Assembly: GCF_000375585.1 (NCBI RefSeq)
Contig: NZ_AQWP01000012.1
Span: 142,183-206,182, forward strand
DNA: 64,000 nt
Origin: Sinorhizobium meliloti 4H41
GTDB lineage: Bacteria > Pseudomonadota > Alphaproteobacteria > Rhizobiales > Rhizobiaceae
Direction: 5' to 3'
The translations under genes were made by a program, and so were the position numbers. The notes under the pieces are model-generated. The model was not told the origin of the DNA. It did no database searches and saw only the letters and a list, made by a program, of their open reading frames with translations. This document shows, piece by piece, positions 1-8,936 of the stretch. The first letter of the stretch is position 1. Each line of letters begins with the position of its first letter.

Positions 1-123
1 CCGCGCTGCGGCCTTGGCAATACTGGTATCGACGGCGGGGTCGAGGCGCGCCGGCGCGCCGGTCCAGTAGATCGTTTCGAGGTCACTGAGCGAAACGGAG
101 CCGGGACTGAGAATAACGGTCAT
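1..123 (-). CDS. hutH: Histidine ammonia-lyase, N-terminal fragment (cut by window edge)
   Basis: Only the first 41 codons lie in the window. Read on the minus strand they begin [20 protein letters not shown], which I recognise as the N-terminus of rhizobial HutH. This enzyme deaminates histidine to urocanate, the first step of histidine use. The ATG overlaps the hutI stop by four bases (ATGA), so the two are translationally coupled in one operon. The catalytic Ala-Ser-Gly (MIO) region lies outside the window, so the assignment rests on the N-terminus and on the hut context. Confidence 0.85.
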   Translation of the reverse strand, partial: MTVILSPGSVSLSDLETIYWTGAPARLDPAVDTSIAKAAAR

Positions 124-1367
124 CGGAGAATCCTTTCACCCTTGAAGATCCGCTCCCGAAGAGGATTGAAACCGATGCGGTAGATCAATTCCGCCGGCTG
201 ATCGATGTTCCAGATGGCAAGATCCGCAGACTTGCCGGATTCAATCGTGCCGGTCTCTCCGAGGATGCCGAGCGCACGGGCGGCCTCGCGGGTAACGCCT
301 GCGAGGCATTCCTCCAGCGTCAGGCGGAAAAGCGTCGCGGACATATTCAAGGTGAGGAGCAGCGAGGTCAGCGGCGAGGTGCCGGGATTGCAATCGGTGG
401 CGATGGCGATGCGCGTTCCGTTTTCTCGGAGTGCTTCGACAGGCGGAAGCTGCTTTTCCCGGAGGGTGTAGAAAGCCCCGGGCAGGAGGACGGCGACCGT
501 GCCGGACTTTGCCATGGCGGCGGCTCCCGCAGCGTCGAGATATTCGAGGTGGTCGGCCGACAGAGCGCCGTAGGAAGCAGCGAGCTTTGCGCCGCCGAGA
601 TCCGAAAGCTGTTCGGCGTGAAGCTTCACGGGCAGGCCGAGCGACTGCGCCTTGTCGAAGACCGAAGCGATCTCCGCCGGCGAAAAGGCTATGCCTTCGC
701 AGAAGCCGTCGACGGCGTCGGCTAGCCCTTCGGCGTGAGCCGCAACCAGGCCCGGCAGGACGACCTCGGCGATGTAGTCGCCGTTGCGTCCGCGATATTC
801 CGGCGGGGTCGCATGGGCTGCGAGATAGGTGGTGACGATGCGCACCGGGCGCAGGCTTTCCAGCCGGCGGGCGGCGCGCAGCATCTTGAGTTCGGCCTCG
901 ACATTGAGGCCATAGCCCGACTTGACCTCGACGGTGGACACGCCTTCGGCGAGAAGGGCATCGAGCCGTGGAAGTGCGGCCTCCACGAGTGCGTCGACGG
1001 AAAGGGCGTTGGTTGCCTCGACGGTCGAAGCGATTCCGCCTCCGGCACGCGCGATCTCCTCATAGGTCGCGCCTTCAAGGCGGAGCTGGAACTCCCGAGC
1101 GCGGTTGCCGCCATGAACGATATGCGTGTGGCAGTCGATCAGCGCCGGGGTGACCCAGCGACCTTCGCAATCGAAGACCTGGTCGGCGCGCGCAAGCTCC
1201 GGTGGCAGACCGGATTCGGGGCCGGCATAGACGATCCGCTCGCCGCGAATGGCGATGACGCCGTTTTCGATGACCCCGAGTGGCCCCAGGTCCTCGCGAA
1301 GTGTGGCAAGGCGTGCATTGCGCCAGAGACTGGTTCCGGCAGAATTTGGGTTGTCGTTTCCGTCCAT
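120..1367 (-). CDS. hutI: Imidazolonepropionase
   Basis: A 415-residue cytoplasmic metal-dependent amidohydrolase, the normal length for HutI. It opens the ring of 4-imidazolone-5-propanoate to N-formimino-glutamate, the third step of histidine degradation. Visible marks are the metal motif CHTHIVHGG near residue 79, [15 protein letters not shown] and [10 protein letters not shown], all typical of HutI. The start codon follows a 60-base leader carrying a HutC-type palindrome, so hutI appears to be the first gene of this transcript. It overlaps hutH by four bases. Induction by urocanate through HutC is expected from the family; no hutC gene is in the window. Confidence 0.96.
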   Translation of the reverse strand: MDGNDNPNSAGTSLWRNARLATLREDLGPLGVIENGVIAIRGERIVYAGPESGLPPELARADQVFDCEGRWVTPALIDCHTHIVHGGNRAREFQLRLEGATYEEIARAGGGIASTVEATNALSVDALVEAALPRLDALLAEGVSTVEVKSGYGLNVEAELKMLRAARRLESLRPVRIVTTYLAAHATPPEYRGRNGDYIAEVVLPGLVAAHAEGLADAVDGFCEGIAFSPAEIASVFDKAQSLGLPVKLHAEQLSDLGGAKLAASYGALSADHLEYLDAAGAAAMAKSGTVAVLLPGAFYTLREKQLPPVEALRENGTRIAIATDCNPGTSPLTSLLLTLNMSATLFRLTLEECLAGVTREAARALGILGETGTIESGKSADLAIWNIDQPAELIYRIGFNPLRERIFKGERILR

Positions 1368-1392
1368 CTATACCGCCCTTTCCTCGCTGCTA

Positions 1393-1404
1393 ATGTATAT
1401 ACAT
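1393..1404. promoter_or_regulatory. HutC-type operator palindrome
   Basis: ATGTATATACAT is a perfect 12-base palindrome 26 bases upstream of the hutI start. It contains TGTATATACA, which fits the GT-N-AC dyad bound by GntR/HutC-family repressors. Position and sequence fit repression of the hut transcript; binding is inferred. Confidence 0.6.
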
Positions 1405-1490
1405 AATGCCGGCGATGACAAGTGGGAAATATGATCCGTGAGATAACGCGGTGGGAGCTGCCGGCCAGAAGCACGGAGAGAAGCGCAGAA

Positions 1491-1517
1491 AAGCCCCGAA
1501 ACTTCCGTCCGGGGCTT
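1491..1517 (-). terminator. Rho-independent terminator of the MFS gene
   Basis: AAGCCCCG and CGGGGCTT pair as an 8-bp stem with an 11-base loop. On the minus strand the stem runs into TTTTC, and it lies about 90 bases after the MFS stop codon. It also insulates the hut promoter from that transcript. Confidence 0.55.
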
Positions 1518-1603
1518 ATCGAGAGAACTGAGGTCTGGCCTGCGTCGGCGACTATGCGGAAGCGGGAAGCTGTTTCGCGGCGGGCCCGCGTACCATGTTG
1601 CGT

Positions 1604-2788
1604 CTATTCCGCCGCCGCAGTCGCCAGGCGCCGCCGATGGGATCTCAGCCCTGCATAAAGGACGGCGAGCGAAGCCACCGGAAAGAGCGCCGCGAAGAAG
1701 CCGAGATCGGCGGCAGCGGTATTCTCGAGCACCCGTCCGCCGATCGCCGTGCCGGTCGCGATGCCGAGATAGATCGCCGAGGCGTTGAGCGACAGGGTCA
1801 GGTGGGCAACCTCCGGCGCGAAGCCGACGATGCGGCTCGCCTGAGCCGGCGGGAACGCCCACCCTACGATCCCCCATGGCACCATTATGCCGATCAGCAG
1901 CAGGCCGGCGAGATCGCGCGTGAGGAAATGCAGGCCGAGGGCGATCATCAGCGAGACCGCGAGCGCGCAGATGAGCGAAGCTGTCACGACGCGCGTGGCG
2001 CCGAGCCGGTCGGCCAGATAGCCGCTGGAGAGATTGCCGATCACCGCGCCGACCCCGAAGGCGAGCAGCAGCCCCGGCAGCGCCAACTGCGAAAGCCCGG
2101 CTCCGTCGATCGCCAGCGGCGCGAGATAGGAGATGATTATGAAGCCGCCGGTAAGATAGAGAAACGTCACCATGAGCGACGAGGCCACGCCCGGACGGCC
2201 GATGGCGCCGAAGCGCTCGGACATTGTCAGCTTCGTTCCGCTGAGGCCCCGCGGCAGGCGCAGCCAGAGCACGGCAGCGCAGGTGAGCCCAAGCAGCGCG
2301 ACCGCCCCGAACGTGCCGCGCCATCCCCAGAAGGCGGCAATCAACGCGCCGAGGGGCGCGCCGAGCGCCACCGCGAATGTGGTGCCGCCCACCACGATTG
2401 AAATCGCCAATGCGCGGTGCTCCGGTCCGGCCAGTGAAACCGCCGTCGCTTGCGCCGTGGCGGCAAACAGTCCGCTTGCCATTCCCATCACGATCTGGGC
2501 GAGCAGCAGCGTGGTGAAGGAGACGCTCATCGCCGCGATGCAGTTGCCGACGACGAAGACGAGCATTGCAGCCACCAGCAATCGACGCCGATCCGCCGCG
2601 CCGGCCAGGGCCGAAAGCAGCGGCGCACCGATGGCATAGGAAAGCGAGAACAGCGTGATCAGGTGCCCCGCATGGGGAATGGTCGTGTGCGTGTCGGCAG
2701 CGATCGACGGCAGGAGGCTGGAAAAGACGAAGCCGACCGTGCTCATCGTGAAAGAGCCAACGGCGAGCCAGATGATGCGCCTGTCCAT
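1604..2788 (-). CDS. MFS transporter, DHA1-type (drug/sugar efflux)
   Basis: A 394-residue inner-membrane protein with about 12 hydrophobic segments, the usual size for the DHA1 family of proton-coupled exporters. The loop around SALAGAADRRRLLVAAM fits the conserved MFS loop 2-3 motif. The ATG at 2788 is preferred to an in-frame TTG at 2809, because GAGG lies just upstream of the ATG and the TTG falls inside an operator repeat. It is transcribed divergently from an ArsR-type repressor across a short shared regulatory region, so it is probably induced by a compound that releases that repressor. The substrate cannot be read from the sequence. Confidence 0.85.
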   Translation of the reverse strand: MDRRIIWLAVGSFTMSTVGFVFSSLLPSIAADTHTTIPHAGHLITLFSLSYAIGAPLLSALAGAADRRRLLVAAMLVFVVGNCIAAMSVSFTTLLLAQIVMGMASGLFAATAQATAVSLAGPEHRALAISIVVGGTTFAVALGAPLGALIAAFWGWRGTFGAVALLGLTCAAVLWLRLPRGLSGTKLTMSERFGAIGRPGVASSLMVTFLYLTGGFIIISYLAPLAIDGAGLSQLALPGLLLAFGVGAVIGNLSSGYLADRLGATRVVTASLICALAVSLMIALGLHFLTRDLAGLLLIGIMVPWGIVGWAFPPAQASRIVGFAPEVAHLTLSLNASAIYLGIATGTAIGGRVLENTAAADLGFFAALFPVASLAVLYAGLRSHRRRLATAAAE

Positions 2789-2803
2789 CGGGAGACCTCG
2801 TTT

Positions 2804-2829
2804 GTTCAAAAGATATTGAACTATTGAAC
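2804..2829. promoter_or_regulatory. Operator repeats between MFS gene and ArsR gene
   Basis: GTTCAA (2804-2809) and TTGAAC (2816-2821) form a perfect inverted repeat with a 6-base spacer, and a third TTGAAC follows at 2824-2829. The dyad sits between the divergent starts, as expected for an autoregulated ArsR-family repressor that also controls the exporter. Confidence 0.6.
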
Positions 2830-2877
2830 TTGGTGGCTCGCCGTGTCAATATGCCGACACTGCTAATTGTTGATCCA

Positions 2878-3246
2878 ATGACCCTACCGCATCCCACCGC
2901 CGACCAGATCACTCTGTCCAATGTCCTCGCGGCCCTCGGCGATCCGACTCGCCTGGCGATCGTGGGCTATCTCGCCCGCCGCGACGGACGGCCGACCATG
3001 TGCCTGAACTTCACGGATTTCGGCTCCAAGACCAATATCAGCTATCATCTGGCCAAGCTGCGCGAGGCGGGCATCACGCGTACCGAAGTCTCCGGCACCA
3101 GCCGGTTGATCACGCTGCGGCGGGACGATCTCGACACCCGCTTTCCCGGCCTCCTCGATTCCATTATCGCCGCCGCAGTGGACCTGCCCATGGTCAAGAA
3201 GATCGAGGATGCAGAGGAAGCTCTGGCACAGGGCGAGGCGCGATAA
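2878..3246 (+). CDS. ArsR-family transcriptional repressor
   Basis: A small winged-helix protein of about 122 residues. LSNVLAALGDPTRLAIVGYL is the classic ArsR/HTH_20 opening, followed by the recognition region SKTNISYHLAKLREAGI and a beta-wing (RTEVSGTSRLITLRRDDL). No Cys-rich metal site such as ELCVCDL is present, so a non-metal ligand is more likely. The start is uncertain: ATG at 2878 matches where family homology begins, ATG at 2851 is also in frame, and neither has a strong ribosome site. It is divergent from the MFS exporter and probably represses both genes. Confidence 0.8.
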   Translation: MTLPHPTADQITLSNVLAALGDPTRLAIVGYLARRDGRPTMCLNFTDFGSKTNISYHLAKLREAGITRTEVSGTSRLITLRRDDLDTRFPGLLDSIIAAAVDLPMVKKIEDAEEALAQGEAR

Positions 3247-3273
3247 AGGATTACCTAACCGCTCGCCCCTTCT

Positions 3274-3858
3274 TCAGGCAGGGTGATGGCTCTTGGCCGA
3301 GTGGCGCTCGACCAGCGCGACGAATTGCCGGCCGGCCACATCAAGCCTGCCGCTGTTGTCGATGACCGTTACGTCGGGATCGGCGATGACGTCGGGTGCC
3401 TGCCGCGTCAGGCGGCGCAGCACGTCTTCCTCGCTCTCGCGGCCGCGCTCCGCCAGCCGCTTCGCCAGCACCGGCGGCTCGGCGGTGATCACCGCAACGG
3501 CGATCGTACCGAACGCCTGGCGAATGGCAGGGAGGGCGGCACGGCTGCCGTTTACGATCGCGGTCATGCCTCTGGCGATCTTTTCGGCGATCTCCGCCGG
3601 GATGCCGTAGCTCAAGCCATGCGCCTGCCACGAAACGGCGAAAGCGCCGCTCCGGCTCATCTCCTCGAATTCGGCGTCGGACACGCTTTCGTGCACCTCG
3701 CCGCCTGCATCCGAGGGGCGTGTGATCGCCCGCCGGACGAAGAGAATATCGGGCCGCTGCGCGAAATGGCGGGCGGCAAAGCCCATGACGCTGTCTTTGC
3801 CCGCACCGCTCGGGCCGACGACGACGATGAGCGTTCCGGATCCCCGATCGGCGGTCAT
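3274..3858 (-). CDS. phnN: Ribose 1,5-bisphosphate phosphokinase
   Basis: A 194-residue cytoplasmic kinase of the guanylate-kinase-like fold. PhnN phosphorylates ribose 1,5-bisphosphate to PRPP in the C-P lyase route. The P-loop VVVGPSGAGKDSVM lies near residue 12, followed by RRAITRP and the guanylate-kinase-like segment WQAHGLSYGIP. It overlaps phnM by four bases (ATGA). As the last gene of the DUF1045-phnM-phnN group it closes a phosphonate-catabolism operon. The C-P lyase core genes phnG-L are not in the window. Confidence 0.93.
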   Translation of the reverse strand: MTADRGSGTLIVVVGPSGAGKDSVMGFAARHFAQRPDILFVRRAITRPSDAGGEVHESVSDAEFEEMSRSGAFAVSWQAHGLSYGIPAEIAEKIARGMTAIVNGSRAALPAIRQAFGTIAVAVITAEPPVLAKRLAERGRESEEDVLRRLTRQAPDVIADPDVTVIDNSGRLDVAGRQFVALVERHSAKSHHPA

Positions 3859-4994
3859 GCGACACGCCGTCCTTCGCGCCAGACCGAGCGGACGACCGGT
3901 ATTCCCTCCGGCCGGCGGACGCGCGCGATGTCGGCGCGGAGCCCAACGGCGATCCGGCCGCGATCTTCGAGCCCGACAGTGCGCGCCGGCGTCGCCGTTA
4001 CCATCGCGATGGCCTGGGGGAGGTCGATCGAGTCGACCTCATCTGCGAGAATGAACGGCGCATGGATGAGGCTGAAAGGTACGTAATCCGAAGAAAGCAC
4101 GTCGAGAACGCCGCGCTCGGCGAGATCGCGCGCGGCGATGTTGCCGGAATGCGATTTGCCGCGCACGATATTGGGCGCCCCCATCAATACGCTGAGACCG
4201 GCGCGATGGGAGGCTTCGGCCGCCTCGAAGCTCGTCGGGAACTCCGCGAGCCGGATGCCGTAGCCGATAGACTCGTCCACATGCTCGAGCGTCGCATCAT
4301 CATGGCTGGCGACCGTAATCCCCCGCTCGGCGCAGGCTTTCGCGAGCGCGATGCGATGAGGGGTCGCATAGCGCGCCGATAGTGCTTGCTGGCGGTCGAT
4401 GAACGCGGCAAAGGCTTCGTCGGTAAGGCCGCGTTTGACTTTGTAGTAGATTATGTACTGATCCATGGTCTGGAACTGGCGCTGCCCGGGAGCGTGGTCC
4501 ATCAGAGAGACGAGACGAACCTGCGGATCGTTCCGGAAGTCCTCATAGTGTTCCAGCACGTCGGCGGTCGACACTTCGCAGCGCAGGTGGATCAGGTGAT
4601 CGGCCCGCAAACGGCCCTCCTGCTTGGCCTGGGCGAGCGCATCGGCCATGCTGCGCATCTCGCCCTTCGGAAAGCCGCTGTCCTCGTCCGAGCCCAGGCG
4701 CAGACAATCGAAGACGGTGGTGATGCCGGAGGTGACGACCTGGGCGTCATGAGCCTGGATCGCCGCGATCTTCAGCCAGCGAACACCGGGGCGAGGAGAA
4801 TAGTGCGCCTCGAGATGGTCGGTGTGCAGTTCGACCAGCCCGGGCAGCAGGTAGTCACCCTCGAAATCCTCGCCCGTGGCGCTCGCCCCTTCGGAGATGT
4901 CGGCGATCCTGCCGTCGCGGATCAGCACCGAACCGTCGAGGATCCGGTCCTCCAGAACGATGCGGGCGTTGGTCAAAACCTGTTCTTTGGGCAT
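3855..4994 (-). CDS. phnM: Alpha-D-ribose 1-methylphosphonate 5-triphosphate diphosphatase
   Basis: A 379-residue amidohydrolase-superfamily enzyme. PhnM releases pyrophosphate from ribose 1-methylphosphonate 5-triphosphate, preparing the C-P lyase substrate. LVELHTDHLEAHYSPRPGV holds the first metal ligands and is diagnostic, with later motifs VASHDD and SSDYVP. The start at 4994 (MPKEQVLTNARIVLED) is chosen because it matches the family N-terminus and leaves one base to the upstream stop codon; the reading frame stays open 36 codons further. Spacing shows tight coupling with the DUF1045 gene and phnN. Confidence 0.94.
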   Translation of the reverse strand: MPKEQVLTNARIVLEDRILDGSVLIRDGRIADISEGASATGEDFEGDYLLPGLVELHTDHLEAHYSPRPGVRWLKIAAIQAHDAQVVTSGITTVFDCLRLGSDEDSGFPKGEMRSMADALAQAKQEGRLRADHLIHLRCEVSTADVLEHYEDFRNDPQVRLVSLMDHAPGQRQFQTMDQYIIYYKVKRGLTDEAFAAFIDRQQALSARYATPHRIALAKACAERGITVASHDDATLEHVDESIGYGIRLAEFPTSFEAAEASHRAGLSVLMGAPNIVRGKSHSGNIAARDLAERGVLDVLSSDYVPFSLIHAPFILADEVDSIDLPQAIAMVTATPARTVGLEDRGRIAVGLRADIARVRRPEGIPVVRSVWREGRRVA

Positions 4995-4995
4995 G

Positions 4996-5703
4996 TCATG
5001 CAATCTTTCGTTCGGATGCGCCGCCAAGCGGCAGCAGGGAATGGACGGTGAAAGGAGCGCCGCGGCGCTCTTCGGCGAAAAGGGCAATCGTCGAGACGGC
5101 AAGCGGCTTGCCGATGAATTCGGCGAAGACCGTTTCGAGCGCCTTTCTCATGGGCCGCTGCATGTCTTCCGGCACCGGCCCAGTCAGCGTCAGATGGAAC
5201 TGGAACTCCTCGAAGACGTATGGGTAGCCCCATGCCGCCAGGTACTCGCGCTGACGCTGCGTAAGCCTGTCCGGATTGCGGCGGGCGAGATCGGCTTCCG
5301 AAAGCGGCGCCCGGAATGGCTCGAAACGGCGAACCGCCTGCTCCGCAAGGCGCTGCAGAGGCGGGCAAGGATCGGCCGAGACGAGCGCGAAGAAGGGGCC
5401 GATCTGATGCAAGGCGATCTCCGGCACTTCGAACGGCTCGATCTCCGCGGCGAACTCGTCGAAAGCCGCGATCAAGTCGGCTTCACCGCGGCCGGAGGTA
5501 AGCTCGAACGGTGCTTTCAGGGTCCCGTGGAAGCCGTAACGGCGGGGCTCGGTCGTCAATGCCATCTGCTCTTCACGTCCTACTGCCGGATTTTCCGGGC
5601 AGTCCAGGGCGCCGCCGGTGGACGCGTCGCGTCCCAGCCAACGGGAAGCGGTCTGCGACAGCCGGTCATCGGACGGCGGCGCGAAGTAGATTGCATAGCG
5701 CAC
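4996..5703 (-). CDS. DUF1045 protein, 2H phosphoesterase-like, phosphonate metabolism
   Basis: A 235-residue cytoplasmic protein of the DUF1045 family (Pfam PF06299), regularly found in phn operons of rhizobia. Two H-x-T/S motifs are visible, YGFHGTLKAPF near residue 76 and FQFHLTLTGPV near residue 180, the signature of 2H phosphoesterases such as LigT and CPDases. Such enzymes act on cyclic or 2',3'-type phosphate esters. In C-P lyase pathways a cyclic ribose phosphate arises, so a role on that intermediate is a reasonable inference (PhnP does this job elsewhere). The exact reaction is not established from sequence. Confidence 0.85.
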   Translation of the reverse strand: MRYAIYFAPPSDDRLSQTASRWLGRDASTGGALDCPENPAVGREEQMALTTEPRRYGFHGTLKAPFELTSGRGEADLIAAFDEFAAEIEPFEVPEIALHQIGPFFALVSADPCPPLQRLAEQAVRRFEPFRAPLSEADLARRNPDRLTQRQREYLAAWGYPYVFEEFQFHLTLTGPVPEDMQRPMRKALETVFAEFIGKPLAVSTIALFAEERRGAPFTVHSLLPLGGASERKIA

Positions 5704-5781
5704 GAATTCACACTTTCTTCATCAGTCGCTTCGACGCAGTTGCCCCGAGTCGACGGTTTCCGGGATGAAATGCGCAGCTAG

Positions 5782-5831
5782 CCGATTTGCATGACAACAT
5801 CATGATGACATCGGCCCAGAACGCAAATCGG
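5782..5831. promoter_or_regulatory. Inverted repeat enclosing Pho-box-like heptamers
   Basis: CCGATTTGC (5782-5790) and GCAAATCGG (5823-5831) form a perfect 9-bp inverted repeat. Between them, read on the minus strand, lie ATGTCAT (5805-5811) and TTGTCAT (5791-5797), each one mismatch from the PhoB heptamer CTGTCAT. Their spacing is 14 bases rather than the usual 11, which weakens the case. The site is about 90 bases upstream of the DUF1045 gene and may drive that operon under phosphate starvation. Confidence 0.4.
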
Positions 5832-5932
5832 TTCGGAGCGGGATGGATTTGTTTGCAGCTTCGCCTGCTCCCGCGCCAGTGATCGGAATCAGTCATCATT
5901 ATCCGAATCGACCGGTCCGTTTCTAGACCATG

Positions 5933-5963
5933 ATGATTTTAGGTCGGATCAACCTGAAATCAT
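5933..5963. repeat. Small interspersed palindrome
   Basis: ATGATTTTAGGT and ACCTGAAATCAT pair across a 7-base loop with one mismatch. The shape is that of a short intergenic palindrome seen many times in rhizobial genomes. It lies within the 615-bp gap between the DUF1045 gene and the transport operon. Confidence 0.45.
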
Positions 5964-6007
5964 GAGCGGCGGAAAACCGCACACACTTTTCCTCATCATC
6001 CCCGGTT

Positions 6008-6122
6008 CCTCATTCCTGTGCTTGTCACAGGAATCCAGCCAGACCAAGTCCTTGGGCTGGAAAGGCTCTTCCGCGCCGCAGACGCGGCGCTGCTGGATCC
6101 CTGTGACGAGCACATGAGGATG
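6008..6122. repeat. RIME-type intergenic mosaic element, copy A
   Basis: The outer arms are inverted copies of each other (6008-6040 against 6090-6122). Inside are smaller stems, CCTGTG..CACAGG and the hairpin formed by CCGCGCCGCAGACGCGGCG. The same block recurs at 57185, 61820 and 62824. This structure matches the Rhizobium-specific intergenic mosaic elements described in Sinorhizobium. It occupies most of what is recognisable in the 5704-6318 gap; no gene is seen there. Confidence 0.8.
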
Positions 6123-6318
6123 GAGAGGATGCAATCCCCCGAAAAGTGTCCCACAGCGCCGCGCATCTTATGAGAAGCGCAACGGTAGCTGTAGCACTTT
6201 GATCTGCTGCATGTTTTCAAGCGCATCGCCATGCGCGCCGACAAGACCGACCAGAGCTTCAACGGCATCATCCATCTCGCAGCAGCCGTCAAAAACTCGA
6301 AATGAATCTCAACGCGCG

Positions 6319-7836
6319 TTAGTGTGTGCGGCCCATGAGACGCGATCGGCAAAGATTGGAGATGCTGTCGAAAACGAAGACGACCATCAAGATCAGCAGC
6401 ACCATATAGGCGACATTTTCCCAATCCGAATTTGTGCGCATCGCCTCCCACAGCTTCAGGCCGATCCCGCCGGCGCCGACGGCGCCGATAATGGTGGCCG
6501 AACGCGTGTTCGACTCCCAGAAGTAGAGAGCCTGGCTGGCAAAGACCGGCAGGACCTGCGGGAGCACGCCGAAGCGCTGGACGGCGACCGGCGCGGCGCC
6601 GACCGACTTGACGCCCTCACCCTGCTTGTCGTCGATGTTCTCAAGGGCTTCGGAGTAGAGCTTGCCGAGCGTGCCCGTGTCGGTGAAGAAGATCGCCGAG
6701 ATGCCCGCGAGCGGCCCGGGCCCGAAGGCCCGCGTAAAGAACAGCGCCCAAATGAACATGTCGACCGACCGCAGGAAGTCGAAGAAGCGCTTCACGAACT
6801 GATTGGTGAGGCGGCTCGGCGTGATGTTGCGCGCCGCGAGGAAGCAAAGCGGGAATGCGATGAAGGATGCGAAGAGCGTTCCGACGAAAGCCATGACGAT
6901 CGTCTGCAGGAGCTTGGTCCAAACATCCAGATGCTGCCATTCCGCATTGTAGAGGACGTTGTTCCAAGCAAGCGAGAGGTTTGAGCGCGCCGGATCGATC
7001 CGTTCTCCGGAGACGATCAAGGAGGCGACGTCGCTGTAGGACTTCCCGAAGAAGGGCGAGTTGGTGTCGAAGAGGAAATTCGCCCAGCCGAAGAAGCGGT
7101 TGCGGATGGAGACCTCGTCGCCCTCCACCTCGGCCCAGCCGGTGGCGCCGAAGGACAGCGTCACCTTCTCGCCCGGCCGCTTCTGGAGCGCCCAGGAGGG
7201 AAGGGGTCCCTGCGGCGTTACAGTCTCCGCGCCGTCGACCTGAAGCAGGAGCGTCTCGCCGGAATGTGTGACTGTCACCAGCTTTTCGGCGACGTCGATA
7301 CGCGTCGAGCTATCGAAGTTCACCACGGCGTGCGTGACGACTTCCTCGGTGCGGGTCGTGACGAGATCTTTCTGCGGCGTCTCGTTCGTATCGCCGCCGC
7401 GCGCCGCGTTCGGCGCCATAAAGCTGAAAGAGGAGGCGCTTTTCGGCTTCGGGGCCTGCGTCGGGGCCGTCGACGTTTCAACGGTGCGCGTGACCGTTTG
7501 CTTTTCGAGCGTGACCCATTCCGGGCTCGGATTGTCTCCAAGCGGCGAATTGCGTCCGTATGAGATGCTCATCGCTCCATCGGGCGCGACGGCGATCTCC
7601 GGCCGGACTTCGTAGGACACCCAGTCGGCAAGGTAGATGCCGGCAATTCCCCAATTGGCATTGGCGAGCACGTGCCCGATCGAGAAGAACCACCAGCTGA
7701 AGATCATGTAAAGAACGACGCCCGCCGTTATCAGTGCCTTGCTGCGCCGCTTGGCGGCCGACGACTGCAGAAGATGCGGATGGCGCGCTGCGATAGCTTC
7801 CATTTCGCGCGCGTCGAGGTTGGTCGAGGCAATCAT
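6319..7836 (-). CDS. phoT: Phosphate/phosphonate ABC transporter permease, long form
   Basis: A 505-residue inner-membrane permease of the PhnE family. Transmembrane segments are clear near residues 35-58 and across the C-terminal BPD_transp_1 domain (about 310-500), with a large soluble insert in between (about 60-300). The coupling region includes SVGAAPVAVQRFGVLPQVLP, the EAA-type loop that contacts the ATPase. The short PhnE protein just upstream lacks the insert, so the two probably form a heterodimer. The S. meliloti equivalent is PhoT of phoCDET, a high-affinity phosphate and phosphonate importer. The gap to the upstream permease is only nine bases. Confidence 0.9.
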   Translation of the reverse strand: MIASTNLDAREMEAIAARHPHLLQSSAAKRRSKALITAGVVLYMIFSWWFFSIGHVLANANWGIAGIYLADWVSYEVRPEIAVAPDGAMSISYGRNSPLGDNPSPEWVTLEKQTVTRTVETSTAPTQAPKPKSASSFSFMAPNAARGGDTNETPQKDLVTTRTEEVVTHAVVNFDSSTRIDVAEKLVTVTHSGETLLLQVDGAETVTPQGPLPSWALQKRPGEKVTLSFGATGWAEVEGDEVSIRNRFFGWANFLFDTNSPFFGKSYSDVASLIVSGERIDPARSNLSLAWNNVLYNAEWQHLDVWTKLLQTIVMAFVGTLFASFIAFPLCFLAARNITPSRLTNQFVKRFFDFLRSVDMFIWALFFTRAFGPGPLAGISAIFFTDTGTLGKLYSEALENIDDKQGEGVKSVGAAPVAVQRFGVLPQVLPVFASQALYFWESNTRSATIIGAVGAGGIGLKLWEAMRTNSDWENVAYMVLLILMVVFVFDSISNLCRSRLMGRTH

Positions 7837-7845
7837 GATGCGGTC

Positions 7846-8808
7846 CTATTGCGCAAGCTGAAAGGCCTGGTCGCCGACGAGGCGGCGGCGAAGCCAGGCG
7901 GAGAACTGATCGACTGCGAAGATCGTGGCGAAGAGCAGGAGGACGATCGCGAGCGTCTTTGCTTCATGGCCCTGGCCGATCGACAGGCGCAGGAGTTCGC
8001 CGATGCCGCCCCCGCCGACGGCACCGATGATCGTCGACGCGCGCACGTTGATTTCGAGCCGGAGCAGAAAATAGCTGGTGAAGTTGGGCAGCACCTGGGG
8101 GACCATGCCGAACCAGACCCGCTGGATCCAGTTGGCGCCCACGGCACGCAGACCTTCCTCCGGTTTCATGTCGGCATTCTCGACCACTTCGAAGAACAGC
8201 TTGCCGAGCGCGCCGATCGTGTGGATCGAGACCGCAGCGATGGCGGGAATAGGCCCAAGCGAAAGGATTGCCAGGAAAAAGCCGGCGATGACGACTTCCG
8301 GAAAGGCGCGCAGGATTTCCATCAGCCGGCGTACGATGCCCCTGATCCAGGGATTGGGCATCAGATTTCGCGCGGCGAGGAAGCACAGGATGAAGCCGAA
8401 GAAGACGCCGATAACAGTCGAAAAGATGGCAATGTTCACGGTCTCCAGCATCTTGTGAACATATTCCGGGATGTAGAAGCTCTCCGTCACGTAGAGGCGC
8501 CCATCCGGGTAATTGTATTTGAAGCTGCCGTCGTCATAGGGCGAAGGCAGATCGAAGAGGGCGCGAACGATCTCTATCGGATCGCGCGGCATGAGATGGC
8601 CGACGAAATCGAAGAAGTGCGGCAGCCGGTCGAAGAACTTGCCCGCGTTCGACTCGTTCGCGAACCAGAGCGAACCGACAAGCGTCAACGCGAGAAATGC
8701 GAGACCGAGCCAGGTATAGAGACGCCGGCGATTGTTGAGCTCCTGCCAGTGACGCTCGATAAGGGCGCCGTTCTCGCTGAGGTGTCGTGTTGACACGGAA
8801 GTGGCCAT
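7846..8808 (-). CDS. phoE: Phosphate/phosphonate ABC transporter permease, short form
   Basis: A 320-residue PhnE-family permease with one N-terminal membrane helix (about 30-50) and a BPD_transp_1 domain. The EAA-like loop contains LRAVGANWIQRVWFGMVPQV. It is the partner of the longer permease encoded directly downstream and corresponds to PhoE of S. meliloti phoCDET. It is separated from the binding-protein gene by 174 bases that hold a strong stem-loop, which probably lowers permease expression relative to the binding protein. Confidence 0.9.
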   Translation of the reverse strand: MATSVSTRHLSENGALIERHWQELNNRRRLYTWLGLAFLALTLVGSLWFANESNAGKFFDRLPHFFDFVGHLMPRDPIEIVRALFDLPSPYDDGSFKYNYPDGRLYVTESFYIPEYVHKMLETVNIAIFSTVIGVFFGFILCFLAARNLMPNPWIRGIVRRLMEILRAFPEVVIAGFFLAILSLGPIPAIAAVSIHTIGALGKLFFEVVENADMKPEEGLRAVGANWIQRVWFGMVPQVLPNFTSYFLLRLEINVRASTIIGAVGGGGIGELLRLSIGQGHEAKTLAIVLLLFATIFAVDQFSAWLRRRLVGDQAFQLAQ

Positions 8809-8936
8809 TGGGGTTTCCGGCCAGGGGGCCGGCCTCTAGAGCGCTTCCGGGAAGAGGAAGTGCGTCGTTTCAAAAAGTAGGATCGCTTGATCGAGACGAT
8901 TCGGGAGCGGGCGGCTGCAGCTGCCCGATAGTCGAA

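Noticed and set aside
1368..2921. 517-codon minus-strand frame overlapping the MFS gene
   Set aside because: It is in another frame of the same strand as a clear MFS protein and is low-complexity Arg-rich.
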